Assembly: GCA_037389465.1 (NCBI GenBank)
Contig: JAZARR010000171.1
Location: forward strand, 1,984,001-2,048,000
Origin: Baylisascaris procyonis
Taxonomy: Eukaryota; Nematoda; Chromadorea; Rhabditida; Ascarididae
DNA: 64,000 nucleotides
Reading direction: 5' to 3'
Below, one piece after another: positions 12,701 to 24,840 of the stretch. Both the position numbers and the translations under genes were made by a program. Within the stretch, counting starts at the first letter, position 1. The number at the start of each line of letters is the position of its first letter. The notes beneath the pieces are model-generated. The model saw only the letters and a list, made by a program, of their open reading frames with translations, ran no database searches and had not been told where the DNA came from.

Positions 12701-14197
12701 GAATGCCGATATACGGAAGGTTGCTTGATGTTTTCTAAAAGGCAAAAAAAAAAGATTTCTTCCTGTTGAAGTGTAGAATTTAGAAAAATTGGCACTCTAG
12801 CAAGCGTCTAACGCCATCGTTTGCGAACGATAGTGGATTTGTTGCTTGGAAAAAAAAATGCATCAGTAGGCAATAAGACGGCTGTAATAATTACAACCAT
12901 GGAAGAAAAGATGCATGAAATGTGCCGTGTGCACGAAATAGTCATATCTTATCGTCATGTAAAACGCTGTATCGCTGGTACATGTCACCCTGTTATAAAT
13001 ATACGGCTGTTTGTCTTCCTCTATGTTAAAAAAGGAACTTAAATAAAACGACTAGAATGAGGCTGAATAGAAGCGCATCTTGAATAATAGCAACACGCAG
13101 TAGAAGCATTACTGATAGAGTTATAAATTGAATCGCCCAACAATGCACTTTTAGGTGTTCGATCTTTCCCATCCAGAGCTATCAGACTTGACGTCATATT
13201 TGCATATCGCGAGAAGAACACATTATAAATAGCAGATTACCTGCGTAATAGAAGTCCTCTCATGTTTCTGATAGAAGGCTTTTGAGTTGCTCTGACATTT
13301 TTGGAAAATGCTGCATTGACTTTTGTGAGTGGGAAGGCTCAGCTATTTAGGCGGGAATAATGGAAGATAAGTGCAAACGTTTTGTATTTTGACACAAATG
13401 AGAAAACATTTCATGGAAATTCGTGGAAAAAGGCTCATGGAAAAAGCTCATCTCATTTTTTGCAGCCTTTAACTTGGGTGGCGTTTAAATTTTAGGGGAG
13501 TTACTATTTCTGAGCTGTCCTTTTCATGCTTGCAAGTTTCTTAACGTCCTCTAAAACCTCTTTCAGGTTTTAACAAATGTAACGGTGCCAAAACGCGTTC
13601 GAAAATAATGTTCTCTTGATGCCTTGAGAATCAGGAGCTAAAGCTGGAGAATTTGGAACATGCGAGACAAAGTGGAAAACTTAGTATTTATTTAGAGCAG
13701 GAAAACATCTGATCTTTCGCACAATGAACATTACCCCAACAGATGATTTCAGTCACTATGTCTCAACTTATCACGCTTATTGATGGTCTCAAGCTATCAT
13801 TTAGCATTTCCTCTCATTTCTAAATCGGACACTTTTGGACGTTTTGCCGCGTCGACTCTGTCTTGGTCAGCTAATTATTTAATCGATGGGTAAGTGTGCA
13901 CCATCTTGTCTTTTCTCATACGTTTGTGCAGCATCGCAAGTCTGTTCTATTACCTTAAAAGCTTTATAATCATTCAGTAAAGCAACTTTTTTGATTGTGC
14001 ATCTCTCCTCAAAAAATGCAAATTTTCTCAGGTCTTCTTCGATTACAGATGCTTCTACCAAAATCGCGAAATTCATCGATTCAACTTCAGCAATAATTCC
14101 CAATAAACTTGCGATGCCAACATTTTTTCAAGTTACGTCATCGCAGTTGGAATCTGCAAAAATCGGAGTCCCTTCAGTTGACAGCAGCAATAGCTAG
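6455..14197 (+). CDS. Srx-family serpentine chemoreceptor, complete, seven exons, 340 aa
   Basis: Exons are 6455-6490, 8277-8437, 9351-9571, 10625-10794, 11960-12037, 13753-13889 and 13978-14197. All six junction phases match and the sum is 1023 nt. Landmarks: TM1 runs from exon 1 (MFSLLAGLLLIS) into exon 2 (GILLNIISLYLV); TM2 holds YGILCTSMAITN; TM3 ends in IAINRLAAI (residues 96-104), the Srx counterpart of the DRY region; TM4 is followed by an extracellular loop with GCHMLYY and STQCGQY; TM5 contains FYIDLCLATIV; TM6 lies in exon 6, and its end ANYLIDG continues into exon 7 (KATFLIVHLSSKN). The DG after an aromatic-rich helix is a hallmark of TM7 in this nematode chemoreceptor family. The Ser/Thr-rich tail of about 50 residues is long for the family. 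Donor 4 (AAG/GTTGCT) is weak. The role is inferred as a chemosensory G-protein-coupled receptor in sensory cilia. The 1.8-kb first intron contains a TA microsatellite. Confidence 0.8.
6634..6701. repeat. (TA)n microsatellite in intron 1 of the Srx gene
   Basis: An almost pure TA run of about 68 bp, interrupted once by TGTA at 6657-6660. It lies in intron 1 of the receptor gene. Confidence 0.95.
9327..9345. repeat. (AAT)n run next to a 3' splice site
   Basis: About six AAT units directly precede the TTTTAG acceptor of exon 3 of the Srx gene. Length changes here would alter the sequence just upstream of the splice site. Confidence 0.85.
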
Positions 14198-14438
14198 CGA
14201 ACACCTGAGTGGTCTAATTCATCAAATGTTACCTTCGTTCTTTTCTGGAGCGTTTTTTCGAGTATAGAGAATCAGAATAATTCAAGACGCAGAACTTGCC
14301 GTGCTTAGCAACATGTTACCAAATCAGCGAACGAAATTCTGCTGTCCGCAATATTCTTCATAACAGTGCCTTCCACTTAGACTTTGGGCTTTACCCGTAC
14401 TTTATCGCAGTAATATAGTATAACTTAAATAACTGAAT

Positions 14439-14444
14439 AATAAA
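14439..14444 (+). promoter_or_regulatory. Candidate polyadenylation signal of the Srx gene
   Basis: AATAAA lies about 240 nt after the receptor stop codon; a second one is at 14499-14504. In an AT-rich genome AATAAA is common, so this is positional evidence only. Confidence 0.4.
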
Positions 14445-15518
14445 TATTAGCTTGCTTTCCTTTTGTTGCATTTTTTCATATTTGAGAACGTTGAAGTAAA
14501 TAAATCAAATGAGCAGTCGCTCGCCTGAAAACTAAACATGCAAATTTGGTTGACTTGATTGGTTAGAAAATCAAATAAGCGATTGCATATGTGAAATCTC
14601 ATAAAGCATGCAAATTTAGTAGATCTGGCAACAAACTGGGCAACTTAACCGGTTGGTATGCTTGCTACACAAGTATATCATCGCATAAATAGGCATTCGA
14701 ATGAACACATCCATCGTAGCAAATCGTCATCGAGTAGATAACTGCCGATGTTCATCACCACATCTGCTGAACTACTTGTGCACTTAGCCGGCATAAACAC
14801 TGTGATTAGCAAGGTACCTAATCGTTGAAGTTACCCGACAATGTACCGATTATCCAATCCTGACGAGCTTCAAAACCTATAAAATGTTGGGCGAATTAAC
14901 GAGAAGAACATGTGTTTGGATTCGATTTCGCTCTTCTATCATACCTCATTCCCTGCTTTTTCGCACCGTTGCGATACAATCCCCAAAAATCAACGTAAAC
15001 GACCGTTTTCGTTTCTTAGCATGTAGATTTTCTTTGGAATTTTACGAAAGAGAGCTTACTTCACTCTTATTTCAGGTTTATTATTTGCATATTCAATTAC
15101 AAATCTCACAATAGAACAAACGATCATCTCGTATCAAATCGTTCATTCTCTTTAACATCTTTTTTAAAATTGCGACAATTTTTTTCGACGAATCGAAATT
15201 CAATACAAGAAGTCAGAGTGAAGCCATCCGACAACATTTCGTGATCGAATGTGTGATTGAAATAATATTGTTGAAATTTTTTTCTCACACAAAACAGATT
15301 TTTAAGCTTATATATTTCTATTGAAATGCAGTACGAAATACGTGAATTTATGTAGTAGTTGTAATTTTAATGCCACTTTTTACAATGTGTACATTGATAA
15401 AAGAATTTGTGAACTCTCTTTGCTTTAATCGATTCATAACAGTTTTTTTTTGTCAATTAAAAACTAAGGATTGAGAAATATCATTTGGTATTCTAAAATT
15501 ACGATGTCAGCAGCAAAT

Positions 15519-15604
15519 ACAGAGAGGGATAGAGACTGGAAAGAGAGAGAGAGAAAGAGAGAGAGGGAGAGAGAGGGACGGAGAGAGAGGAAAGCAGGAG
15601 AGAG
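15519..15604. repeat. GA-rich simple repeat
   Basis: A purine-only tract of imperfect GA repeats (AGAGAGAGAGA units with GGGA and GGAC interruptions). No coding significance; it produces a spurious Ser/Leu frame on the minus strand. Confidence 0.9.
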
Positions 15605-18600
15605 AATGCTGCGGCTTTAACACGTATCCTAAACACAAAATTCTCACAGTTGTGGAAAACGAGTACTCTATAATGGTGTTTTGTGAAAACGATCAAAAAA
15701 CGAGCAAGTTGAAAAAGTTGAAAAGTTTTTAGCCTAGAATAGGCTCAACTAGATTTTGATCACATTTTGTTTCATTTCGCTAATTTTATTCTAACGGAGA
15801 ATCACACATAGCAATTGCATTTGCAAATCTTTATTCTGCATCTCTGTATGAAAAACGACAATCTAAAAGTATTGATGAGTGTTTTTTTTTAAATTATTGA
15901 TTGGTATTGTTGATTATTGATGATTCTAGAATTCATACTTCATTATACGAATTTCTTTACGAAATTATAAGAAAATCTTCGATATTTTTAAAACTTCGAT
16001 TTTTTTTCGTTATTTATTTGTATTTTTCATAAGGAAATGAGGCCATTTAGCTAGATTCCTTTAAACATTGAGATTTTTAAAAGCAAAAAATGACATCATT
16101 AATCTGCAGTCAATGCAAATGAATCTCGCAACACCGAACGTTGGACAAAATGATCGTCAAAATTTTCTATCTTAAAGCAACAGGTTAGGATATATTTTTG
16201 AAAGATAATATTGCACTAACTTCACCTTGTTAACAGGTGCGCATTGTTGTGTTTCTAGATTTTAATACACACCTAACGAATTCCATAAAAGTTTGAGGTT
16301 TATTGTTCTTTGAAATAGTTCAAATTAAAAAATTCTGGAACTGACAAACGAAATATCTGGTTCCTTTAAAAAAAAAAGCATAAAAAATACTCGTAGAATG
16401 AATGATAGCAGAATGCTCAACAAAACAACGATCAAAATTAAGAGGCGATTGAAACGAAAAACTTAAAACCATCAAGGGGACATTTGAAAAACTGATATTC
16501 GAAGAGATTAAAGGTCTTCTTAGCCAACTTTGGCGCTGCCTATTCATCACGATGCGTGCAAAACATATCATGTAGAATATAATCATATGTTTTCAGTTGC
16601 GGTTTGCTAAAACTGCTTTGTGGGTACTCAGAATAAGATCGACTAAACTATCACTGACATTTTGGCCTCATACCCCCTCCCCATCGTATCGTGCTGAAGT
16701 AGACTTTAGGTGGGAACTCTCAACGGAAGTTCGCTGAAAGATCTCAGCCGACCAATCTTGAAATGACGCATAAAATGGGCTGCTTCCTGATAAAATGTAT
16801 GAAAAGTATATCTCGTATGCGTAAAAAGTTTAAAAGCTGTATAAAATATACAAAATATGTAAAAGTATCTTCGACTTCAGTGCTTTTCCCATTCGTATAC
16901 CCTCGTAGACCTTTTGCATTGCATCAAATACATATTTATGCTGACAAAATTGTTAACATTAGCTGTTGCTCTCATTAGCTTTAAGAATGATTCAAAAACG
17001 TTAATTAATGCTTGGCCTTAAGAAAAGAGTGAGCGTATAACCGTCTATTAGAACAATTCACGACAACCGACAACATATAGTGACAAGAGACATCATAGTC
17101 GATAAATTTCATAATATATCGATTTCAATAGGTGGAACATCCTTTCCGACTCACATAAACCGGAAAGGACGTTCAAAAGATGGCTGAGAACGACATCGCG
17201 GATATTAGATTTAGAAAAGAGAACATTGGAAAAAACAACAATCGAGGGCGATTCTAGGTTAAACACCGTGTTTTCATATTTAATTCAAAACATTTGATAA
17301 TTGGTAAAAAAAAATTTCCGTCCGATTTAATTTCATTTTTATAAAGCAGCGAAAAACCTCAACATGGAACTAATGCGGATATTGAAATGGTTTGGTTTAT
17401 TGATCGAACCGGAAATGGCAAAGGAAAGGAACTGTACAAAATAAATCCATATAAATTTCAATCAAAACTTTCCAATAACGGATCTCGGCCATGCTGTTGG
17501 CTTCTACAGAAAAAAGCTCCACCAACGCAGATATGAAGATTACGTATAGTAATTAAAGCGATGCAAAACACTGCTAAATAAAGAAGTTAGACCATTACAA
17601 ACATACTGGATTGGTTTATCATTAAGCTGGAAGAGTGAAACATGACACACGCAAATGCTAGGCAGCAGTGTAAGTATCGGCATCGTCGTTTTATACCTCG
17701 TAAGCTGAGTGAGTATCCAGATATCTGCGCTTATGCATGCCTGAATATTCGTACCGTGGAAAATTTCATATAGTATTTTCATTCCGCATGTTGTTAATAA
17801 TCAAAATATATAATCAGCCCGAACCATCAATTGCGAATTTCACATGAACGTTACGCACAAATATATGATCGCCGACTACATCAGTTCTTTTAGGAAATAT
17901 GAAAAATAAAAGGAAAAATAAATGTTCGTTACATTCGACGATCGTTCATCACATATTCGAGGGGAATTCCGTTCAAGGCGACACATTCAGATGGTTTCAC
18001 GAAGCCGCCATATATGAATGAAGGCCACCCGAGAAGAAAAAGTGCGAAACGCAAAAGCGCATTGGCTCTCCTACCCCCCGATGTTAGAGTGTTTATTAAT
18101 AGTGTTTAAAGGGCATTGATGAGTGTCAGGTTTTTTTTTTGCAAATGAAATGTTGACACGTCAACGGGTTTACACGAACCACTTCTCTTGATGAACACAG
18201 AGAAACGTGAGTTGTTCATCGATGTTAGATGCCATGTTCGTTTTGATCTCATTTAGGGCTTGTGCTTTCTCTTTTAGAAATTTAATAAATATTATTATAC
18301 CTCAACAAATTACCTACAATTGATCATTTAGTATTTTTGTCTCGACCTTATCCTCCAACTCATTATCGAAGAAATAGGTTGGAATTTCCTAGTTGAAAAT
18401 GAGCTCAATTAAGAAAGAAATTCGTATAGCGAATATATGTAATTAATTAATTTATATTTTAAGAAAAAGCTTATATATTGTTTTTTTTTCGTCTCGAATA
18501 GAATCACTCGAACTTTCTGAATCAAAATTATCTCTAAATTATTTCTACGCATTAAATTTCGCTAACTGATTCGATGATTTCTTCTTCACTAAAATGTTCA

Positions 18601-21308
18601 TCCTATGGGCCATAAATCTTCAATCACATTCAGTAGTTACTTTTGTTTGTCAATGATGCGATTACTCCTTACGTGTTCCCGACAACTTTCTAGTAGCCAA
18701 TATTCGTCGATGAAAAAAAAAGACTCCAAAAGAGCGTTGATATTTGGAATTATAGTGTACTTTATTATTCCTTTACATGATTCCCTCATAGAAAAGTTCC
18801 AACTTAGTTTCCCATTAGGAATCTGTAAAATTCAGTCGGTAAACTGATTCGATCATTCCGTTCCCTATCCATCGAATAATTGAACGGCGAACGGCTAATC
18901 TATCGTTATTGGAAGATCCATGGGTTTTCTTAATCATCTACCCGCCAATGATCAAAATTTGAAATATGTGGCGATCACAAATAAAAATATTCAGCCGATT
19001 GTACTGACTGAACCTTACTACATGTTATTTTGTTGGCTCTTTAGTATTGTAAAGTTGCCTTTTCTGGCTAATATTTATTTTATACTGGCTAATATTTTCT
19101 GGCTAATAATGATATTTTAATAATATTTATATCAGATTTTATACCAGACAATATTTTATGTCTGAATATTTATACCAGATGTAAATTGCCAAATTATAGT
19201 GTTCCTTCTGACATCAATGTAAATGTTTTATTATTTATTACTATGAAATTTTCAATGTCTTATTGTATTTCTAAGTTATTAGGAGTAGGCTTTACTTAAT
19301 TTTTTAATTGTTTTTGATGCCATAAATTCCAACTTTAGTTTCCTTCTTTAATTTAAATTCCGCTGTATTGATTAATTTTCAGGATCCCTCGATATAGTAC
19401 TGGCTAGCGTAGTTGAGATATCTTTAAATTATTCTCGAGAAAAAATCTTTGTTAATTTTAGTTCTGCCTTAAATTTTTGTTACGTTATTTAATTTTCATA
19501 ATAATCCCAAGAAATGCTAGTTGAAGGGTGGAACACTCTTAAGAGCAAGTAGTAAACGATAGTAAACGAAGAAAAGCAAACATTACACAAAACATAAAAC
19601 GACACATAAAAATAGCATCGAATGATGACCTATACGCACAATAGTACAAATTATTCGACCCCTAGTGCTTTCATGCTCACGGTTTATATAGAAGTGGTGA
19701 ATCCATATAGAATGAACATGTACCTTTCATCGCTTTAATCTCGGACCTTTTTCAACTACAAGTTAGTAGCATGCCCAGCATACTTGCGAGCACTTGGGAG
19801 GAGTAGAGTAGAGTGGGGAAACTGGAAGGAGGATGGTAGGGGGAGTTGGAGGGGGAGAAAACGAGTTAACGAATTAGGCAGGATGAAGTTCGCTCAATTA
19901 TTATAAATAAATTGACAAATGCATTGATTAACGCCTGATTTTGCTCGCATTCATCATTCAGTAAATTATATAACCTGAAATTAGACTAGAAATTCAGCTT
20001 CAATTTTTTTCTGCTCTAAGGAAGCGATTGCTTTGCTAACGGCTAATCGAATTTTATGCAATCGAATTAATGAGTGCACCAGAAAAGAAATGGACAAAAA
20101 TTTCAGCACTGAAATATTATTTATTTCGTTTATTCTTATCAAATAGAAAATCAGGATTGTAAAAATTAGGTCTTTTTTCCATGATTTATTCCTATAGAAT
20201 AACGAGAGAAATAATTCTTGCTTCTTATAAACGAGAATATTCCCAGCAGCATCTTTTGATGCCAAATTCAAAACTGCCACTTGAAAATGTTTGCCTATTA
20301 GAAAATAAAATACACAAACGTTGAGGGAGTATAATTGAGGTAAAAAGAAAAATTCAAAATTAAACGAATAGTAAAAAAAATAAATAAATTATATAACTGC
20401 ATGAAAATATCTGAGGAAAATCTTTTTTTTTAAATCCAGTATTTGTTTAGTGTATGAAATTAATTAAAATAGAGTGGAAGCAATTATCAATTGGCGAAGC
20501 AAGATCATTCATATAAAGTGCACCAAGGTGATGCGAAAGCAATAAAATTTCCGTTGAAGTGATTTTTTTCTGCTGCATTTTAATGAGACAATCCAATCGA
20601 ATAAATGATACCGTCGTAGCGTGAGAATAACCATTGAGATTTCGTCTTTTTTGCTTATATTTTTCTCTTGTCGCATTCCCAATGAATGATATATAGTGAT
20701 AAATGCCACTTGCATAGCATGGGACGTACCGAGTGTAGATTCTTTCTCTCAAGAGAGGTTCAATTGGTTATCTCAAGCTTGGTTGGCGAGGGGATGAAAT
20801 GGAGGGTAGAGGGGTTAGTAGAAGGCTAGTATAGAATTGGACAAAATCATAGGAAAATAGCATTATACGTACGCTTTGTGTCGAAAGGACACGAAGAACT
20901 GGAAAATAGAAATGAGCTGCCACCCGCAGCCGTTCACTTTTTTATCACATTTTTTTAAATTTATTATGGTAAGCAAATGGTTTCTCTTGTAGGTCCTTTC
21001 AGGTTTCTTCATCTAAATTAGCGCATTTAAATCATCGTAGAAATAGAATGACGATATGCGAAAATTCTAAAAATCAGATGAAAATCTATCCGATCTAAAA
21101 AATTTTTATATCCTCACAAATAAAAACATCACGTTTTTTTTCTGTTTTGGAGAAAAAAGGTGAGTGTGTTTTTATATATTAGAGCGCTAAGATTTTTAGT
21201 TGCAATAGAAAATTCTGACTAGAGTAATATTTCCAAATTTTGCATCGCATTGAACAATCGCTTTTATGAATCACAACGATTCATTAACGTTTTTTTGTTT
21301 CTACGCAG

Positions 21309-21475
21309 ATTTCCAGTCATCTGCTCCTCTTCATTTGCAATGTTCTTTTTGTCGTTGCAAAGCGAAGTCTGCGACAACTCTTACGTTTGAAGGTAGCAGT
21401 GACGCATTCTAATGATCGCTAGCAACCTCTCTGCTTTTTCAGCAATCATTAGTGTGCAACTGTTTGCCGACGTAA
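21309..21475 (+). CDS. Possible last two exons of a 7TM-like receptor (partial)
   Basis: Exon 21309-21392 follows the acceptor TACGCAG and encodes a hydrophobic helix (SHLLLFICNVLFVVAK) followed by a basic stretch (RSLRQLLRLK), as at the end of TM7 in serpentine receptors. The donor AAG/GTAGCA then joins in phase 0 to 21443-21475, after a TTTTTCAG acceptor, giving QSLVCNCLPT and a stop. A Cys-containing short tail would suit palmitoylation. If the donor is not used, the frame ends at 21422 instead. No upstream exon could be joined with confidence, so the assignment to a receptor rests on this one helix and on the receptor genes to the left. Confidence 0.3.
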
Positions 21476-23540
21476 AAACAGCTTTTTTTAAATCCTTGTC
21501 TTATAAAATGAAGTGAGTGGGAAAGCACGTCAGAAGGCTTGATACGTTATGTGCCTTCGTATCTCATACCTCTGAGTAATCAGTTCAATCCGTGAATCTC
21601 GCATATCTATTCAACAAAAAGTATTCGCGATTGATGGCCCATACATTCATGTACTGATATAATAGATCCATATGGTATTTGAACTAACCTGATTACCTGT
21701 TCAAATCTTCCACAAAACTTTCATATTTCTTTGATCTAAGGGGTTTGAAATGAAGGTGCAGTAGATGTGAAACATATGCAAATTTTGTGACACATGCAAT
21801 ATGTTAACTGTTTTAGAAATGGATCGATCGCATTGAAGATGTTCTAGAAGATTTGGCTGTTGTATTCATTAGATCTATCAAATTTCGCCGCTCTACCCTC
21901 AGTAGTTGCCAAGTTGAAACAGTCGAAGTGACGAAAAGACGCATATAGACATATGCGTTCTACAGGGCAAGTGTGCAAAAGCGTATGAAAGTTTGACTAG
22001 AAAATTTTAATAAATAAAACCATCAAAGCTGTGAAGATAGAAATCGCTATTTATGAATACAATTTGAATGCAGATCCATTCTCATCGCTTCAAAAAATTA
22101 TAAAATCCATTTCAAAATATAAGTCTACAAGGACGAGACTAATGCGATTATCGTTAACGAATCAATAGGAATGATTAACGAAGTATTACTGATTTAATCA
22201 CATTTCAACTACTTCTTGGAATCTTATTTATTCATCACTTTCAGCCGTCATTCTTTCTCTGTATAATCGAAAAAAATGGTCGAAAAATGAAAATTTTGCC
22301 TGAAAATAGCAAAAAATTTCACCGAAGCGCTTAAACATTTTCACTCTTCAAGTTAGTGGTATGTTCAGTTTTGCTTCAAAACTGAGAGCCCGAATATATA
22401 AAGCGATGAGTAATGCGTGAAACTTCTGAGTTTCATGCTCAATATCATCGATTAAACCTTAACGGCCATTTAACCGAGCAGTTTGCAGTGGATACTACAA
22501 AAATAAAGACCAATAGAAGGCAAATCAGAACAAATTAGACAAACGAAATCATCAAAAAATATTAGCCGAATTTGCATTTATTTCTGGCCAATTTCATCAC
22601 TTCATAGATTGAAACGCTTTCGAACAGAAAAATTTCTCTCCTAATCCAGAAGGGTTACAATTCTTCTATTACGAATGCAGTCGGCGAATAAGTGATATAA
22701 TAGCGTTCATATGTTTCATCGGTCTGAGAGCATATGAATGAATTTCACATCTCACACTTTTGCCTTTGCTTTTAATCTTTTATTTACTTCTTGCTTGAAA
22801 GGTTTGCTGATAGTAATGATAGTATGACGTATTGATGCAAAATGATATTATAACCTTTCTAGGCTTATATTAATAGTGGATTTTCCTTCAGAAGTAAGTC
22901 TGAATCCAGTGACATCCAAATGTTATTGTAATATTCTGCCTGCCATGATTAATGCAGTTTTTTTTGGTGAATGAGATTTGAGGTTTAGGAGTTTCAAGAA
23001 TTAGCTTCTTCTACTAGTTTTCCATAAAAATTTTCCTCCCTTCGTGCTTGAAGCGCCCCAAAAAAATCAAGCTTTTCTACGATCCATCTTTGTTACCAGC
23101 AATGCTTACCGATAACTTGTGCTAGCACCCTCATATTTGAATTAGAAATGGAAACGCTCCGATACGGATTCTAACATAATATTAGATCACCGCAAGCCAT
23201 TTAGCCCTTTCAGAGCAACTTCTGTACTTGTAAACTGATGGTTGCAACGTCTACAAACTTCTGGAGACTATTTCATCTAGTAATAAGTAACTTATAAGTA
23301 TACCTGAAGATGAATAATGGACGTCAAATCGTTTCTGTTATATCACTTGTGAATAATCTTTTCAACAAAGATAAGTCTAGTAATCTCTTGTTTGATCTTT
23401 CATTCTCATGCTAGCTAACCAACTATTTCGATGAAATCATAGCGATCGCCTCATAAAATCGCTTCTGCCAGCTCTCCGTTCCGTGTGTTCTTCATTTACA
23501 CATATTCGAACAAAGTTTCCTCGTGAAAACCGACCAATAT
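21476..23540. other. Intergenic region, nothing recognised
   Basis: About 2 kb of AT-rich DNA without an exon-like segment. A short segment after CTTTCAG at 22242 (VILSLYNRKKW) is open for only about 18 codons and is not supported. Confidence 0.6.
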
Positions 23541-23932
23541 ATGACTACCGGAAAAGAATTCTCTAGAAATGAATTCAGTCTTGAAGGTACTCAGATCGAA
23601 TCCTCCGATGAACGAGCCACTGAAAATGTATTGCATAATCGTCATGCTCATTGTTTTCTTCCTTTTGTAGAAAGGCCTAAAAGAAAACGTCCATCAAGTA
23701 TCTCTACCACTCGTCCTCCGCGAAGTGTAAAACCTTCACAAGGTTGGTTTCTATTATATTTTGCACTAATTTTTATTGCTACACTGCTGCATATTTCTGT
23801 TTGCGTTGTACTCAAGCATATAAAGTTTACATCGACAAGCTTATTTGGAAAGCTGATTCAGGTTGCATTGAACGTTGCTTTATTATTCGAATATCGAGTA
23901 GCTTCATGCTTGGTCGCGTCGCTCCTTTGATT
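23541..23932 (+). CDS. Candidate small gene, basic/proline-rich protein, uncertain structure
   Basis: A three-exon model keeps phase: 23541-23586 (MTTGKEFSRNEFSLE), 23671-23742 (after CTTTTGTAG; ERPKRKRPSSISTTRPPRS then VKPSQ) and 23862-23932 (after GATTCAG; CIERCFIIRISSSF), ending at a GTAGGT donor, so more exons would follow. The basic cluster PKRKRP resembles a nuclear localisation or membrane-proximal signal. An unspliced reading through 23523-23930 is also open and gives a hydrophobic second half; a third reading (23744 onward) gives a Cys-rich segment. The three readings exclude one another and I do not recognise a family. The locus lies 0.9 kb upstream of the intermediate filament gene on the same strand. 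Confidence 0.3.
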
Positions 23933-24169
23933 GTAGGTGGGATTCATGCCATTTACTTTGATGATAAGGTTGTAGGAGTGTGCCCATCCCACCACCCACT
24001 TGCACTGATAAGAACAATTTACTCATTGTGTTCATTCACTTCATTGCTTGATTTGAAAGCATTGTCTTTGCTATGTGTGGTTATTTTTCTCTCTCCTTGT
24101 AGTGCTAGCGTTCCTTATTTCACAAATAACTCATTAGGAGTTTATTCAAAATCCGTGCTAATTATAGGG

Positions 24170-24247
24170 GCAAGGGGGGAGGGGAGTAAGGAGCAAAGGA
24201 AGGTGGAAGAAGAAAGGAAGGGTGTGGGACGGGGAAGATGGGGGTAG
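24170..24247. repeat. Purine-rich (G/A) tract
   Basis: About 78 bases are nearly all G and A, with many GGGG and GGAAG runs on the plus strand. Similar tracts occur at 10811-10890, 19796-19862 and 27715-27756. Confidence 0.8.
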
Positions 24248-24817
24248 GAAAAATTATCATTTAAAGAGACTGAAGCTATCACCTAGAAGATAATCAATGA
24301 CAGACGAAAATCTACATGATTAAGAAGTGTTTTGCAATATTAGTTTGAAATCTCGTTTCAATTGCTTGCGTGATCTCATCGAATATTTGCCTCATTTATG
24401 ATTAGGTTTAGATTTCTCATATCTTAGTGCAGTTTCCAAAGTAACAATTCAAAAGCGATTTTCTTTTTAAAATGCTCATTTGCCTGAACTTATTATACGA
24501 ATTCCACATACTTTACTTACCAAACAATATTATTAATTTATACTAATGTAATTTTGTACATTATTTAAAAGCTTTATTTCATACTGAGTAATATAATAAG
24601 AAATGATTTTAACTGAAATTGATTTTAATCTTTAAGCTGATTGCATCATCCGAATGGATGTGATTGAATTCTTTCGAAATAAATGTGTTTCCAAAGTAAC
24701 GTTAAATATCTTGTTTCACCATTTTATAACAGAGAAAAAGATGCGCTTTTGAGTCCTATATAATGTCAATTTTTGTGCACAAATAAACCCATCTAAGCAT
24801 AATAACAATTTTATAAC

Positions 24818-24823
24818 TTATAG
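24818..24823 (+). promoter_or_regulatory. Candidate spliced-leader acceptor of the intermediate filament gene
   Basis: CTTATAG ends at 24823, 17 nt before the start codon at 24841. A 3' splice site this close to an ATG with no upstream exon is the usual arrangement for nematode SL trans-splicing. Only the acceptor itself is seen; trans-splicing is inferred. Confidence 0.45.
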
Positions 24824-24840
24824 CGTCAAAGGCGAGTAAA

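Larger units (their letters stand above)
14198..21308. other. Long region without a supportable gene
   Basis: About 7.1 kb. Open frames here (for example 14884-15114 and 18605-18847 on plus, 19981-20280 and 20447-20752 on minus) are of chance length, lack family motifs and could not be joined into phase-consistent exons. The plus frame at 18605-18847 contains a hydrophobic stretch (ALIFGIIVYFII) after an ATTCAG acceptor and could be an exon of the gene ending at 21475, but no linking exon was found. GA-rich tracts occur at 15519-15604 and 19796-19862. Confidence 0.5.

Noticed and set aside
15499..15696. Minus-strand Ser/Leu-rich frame
   Set aside because: It is the translation of the GA-rich simple repeat.
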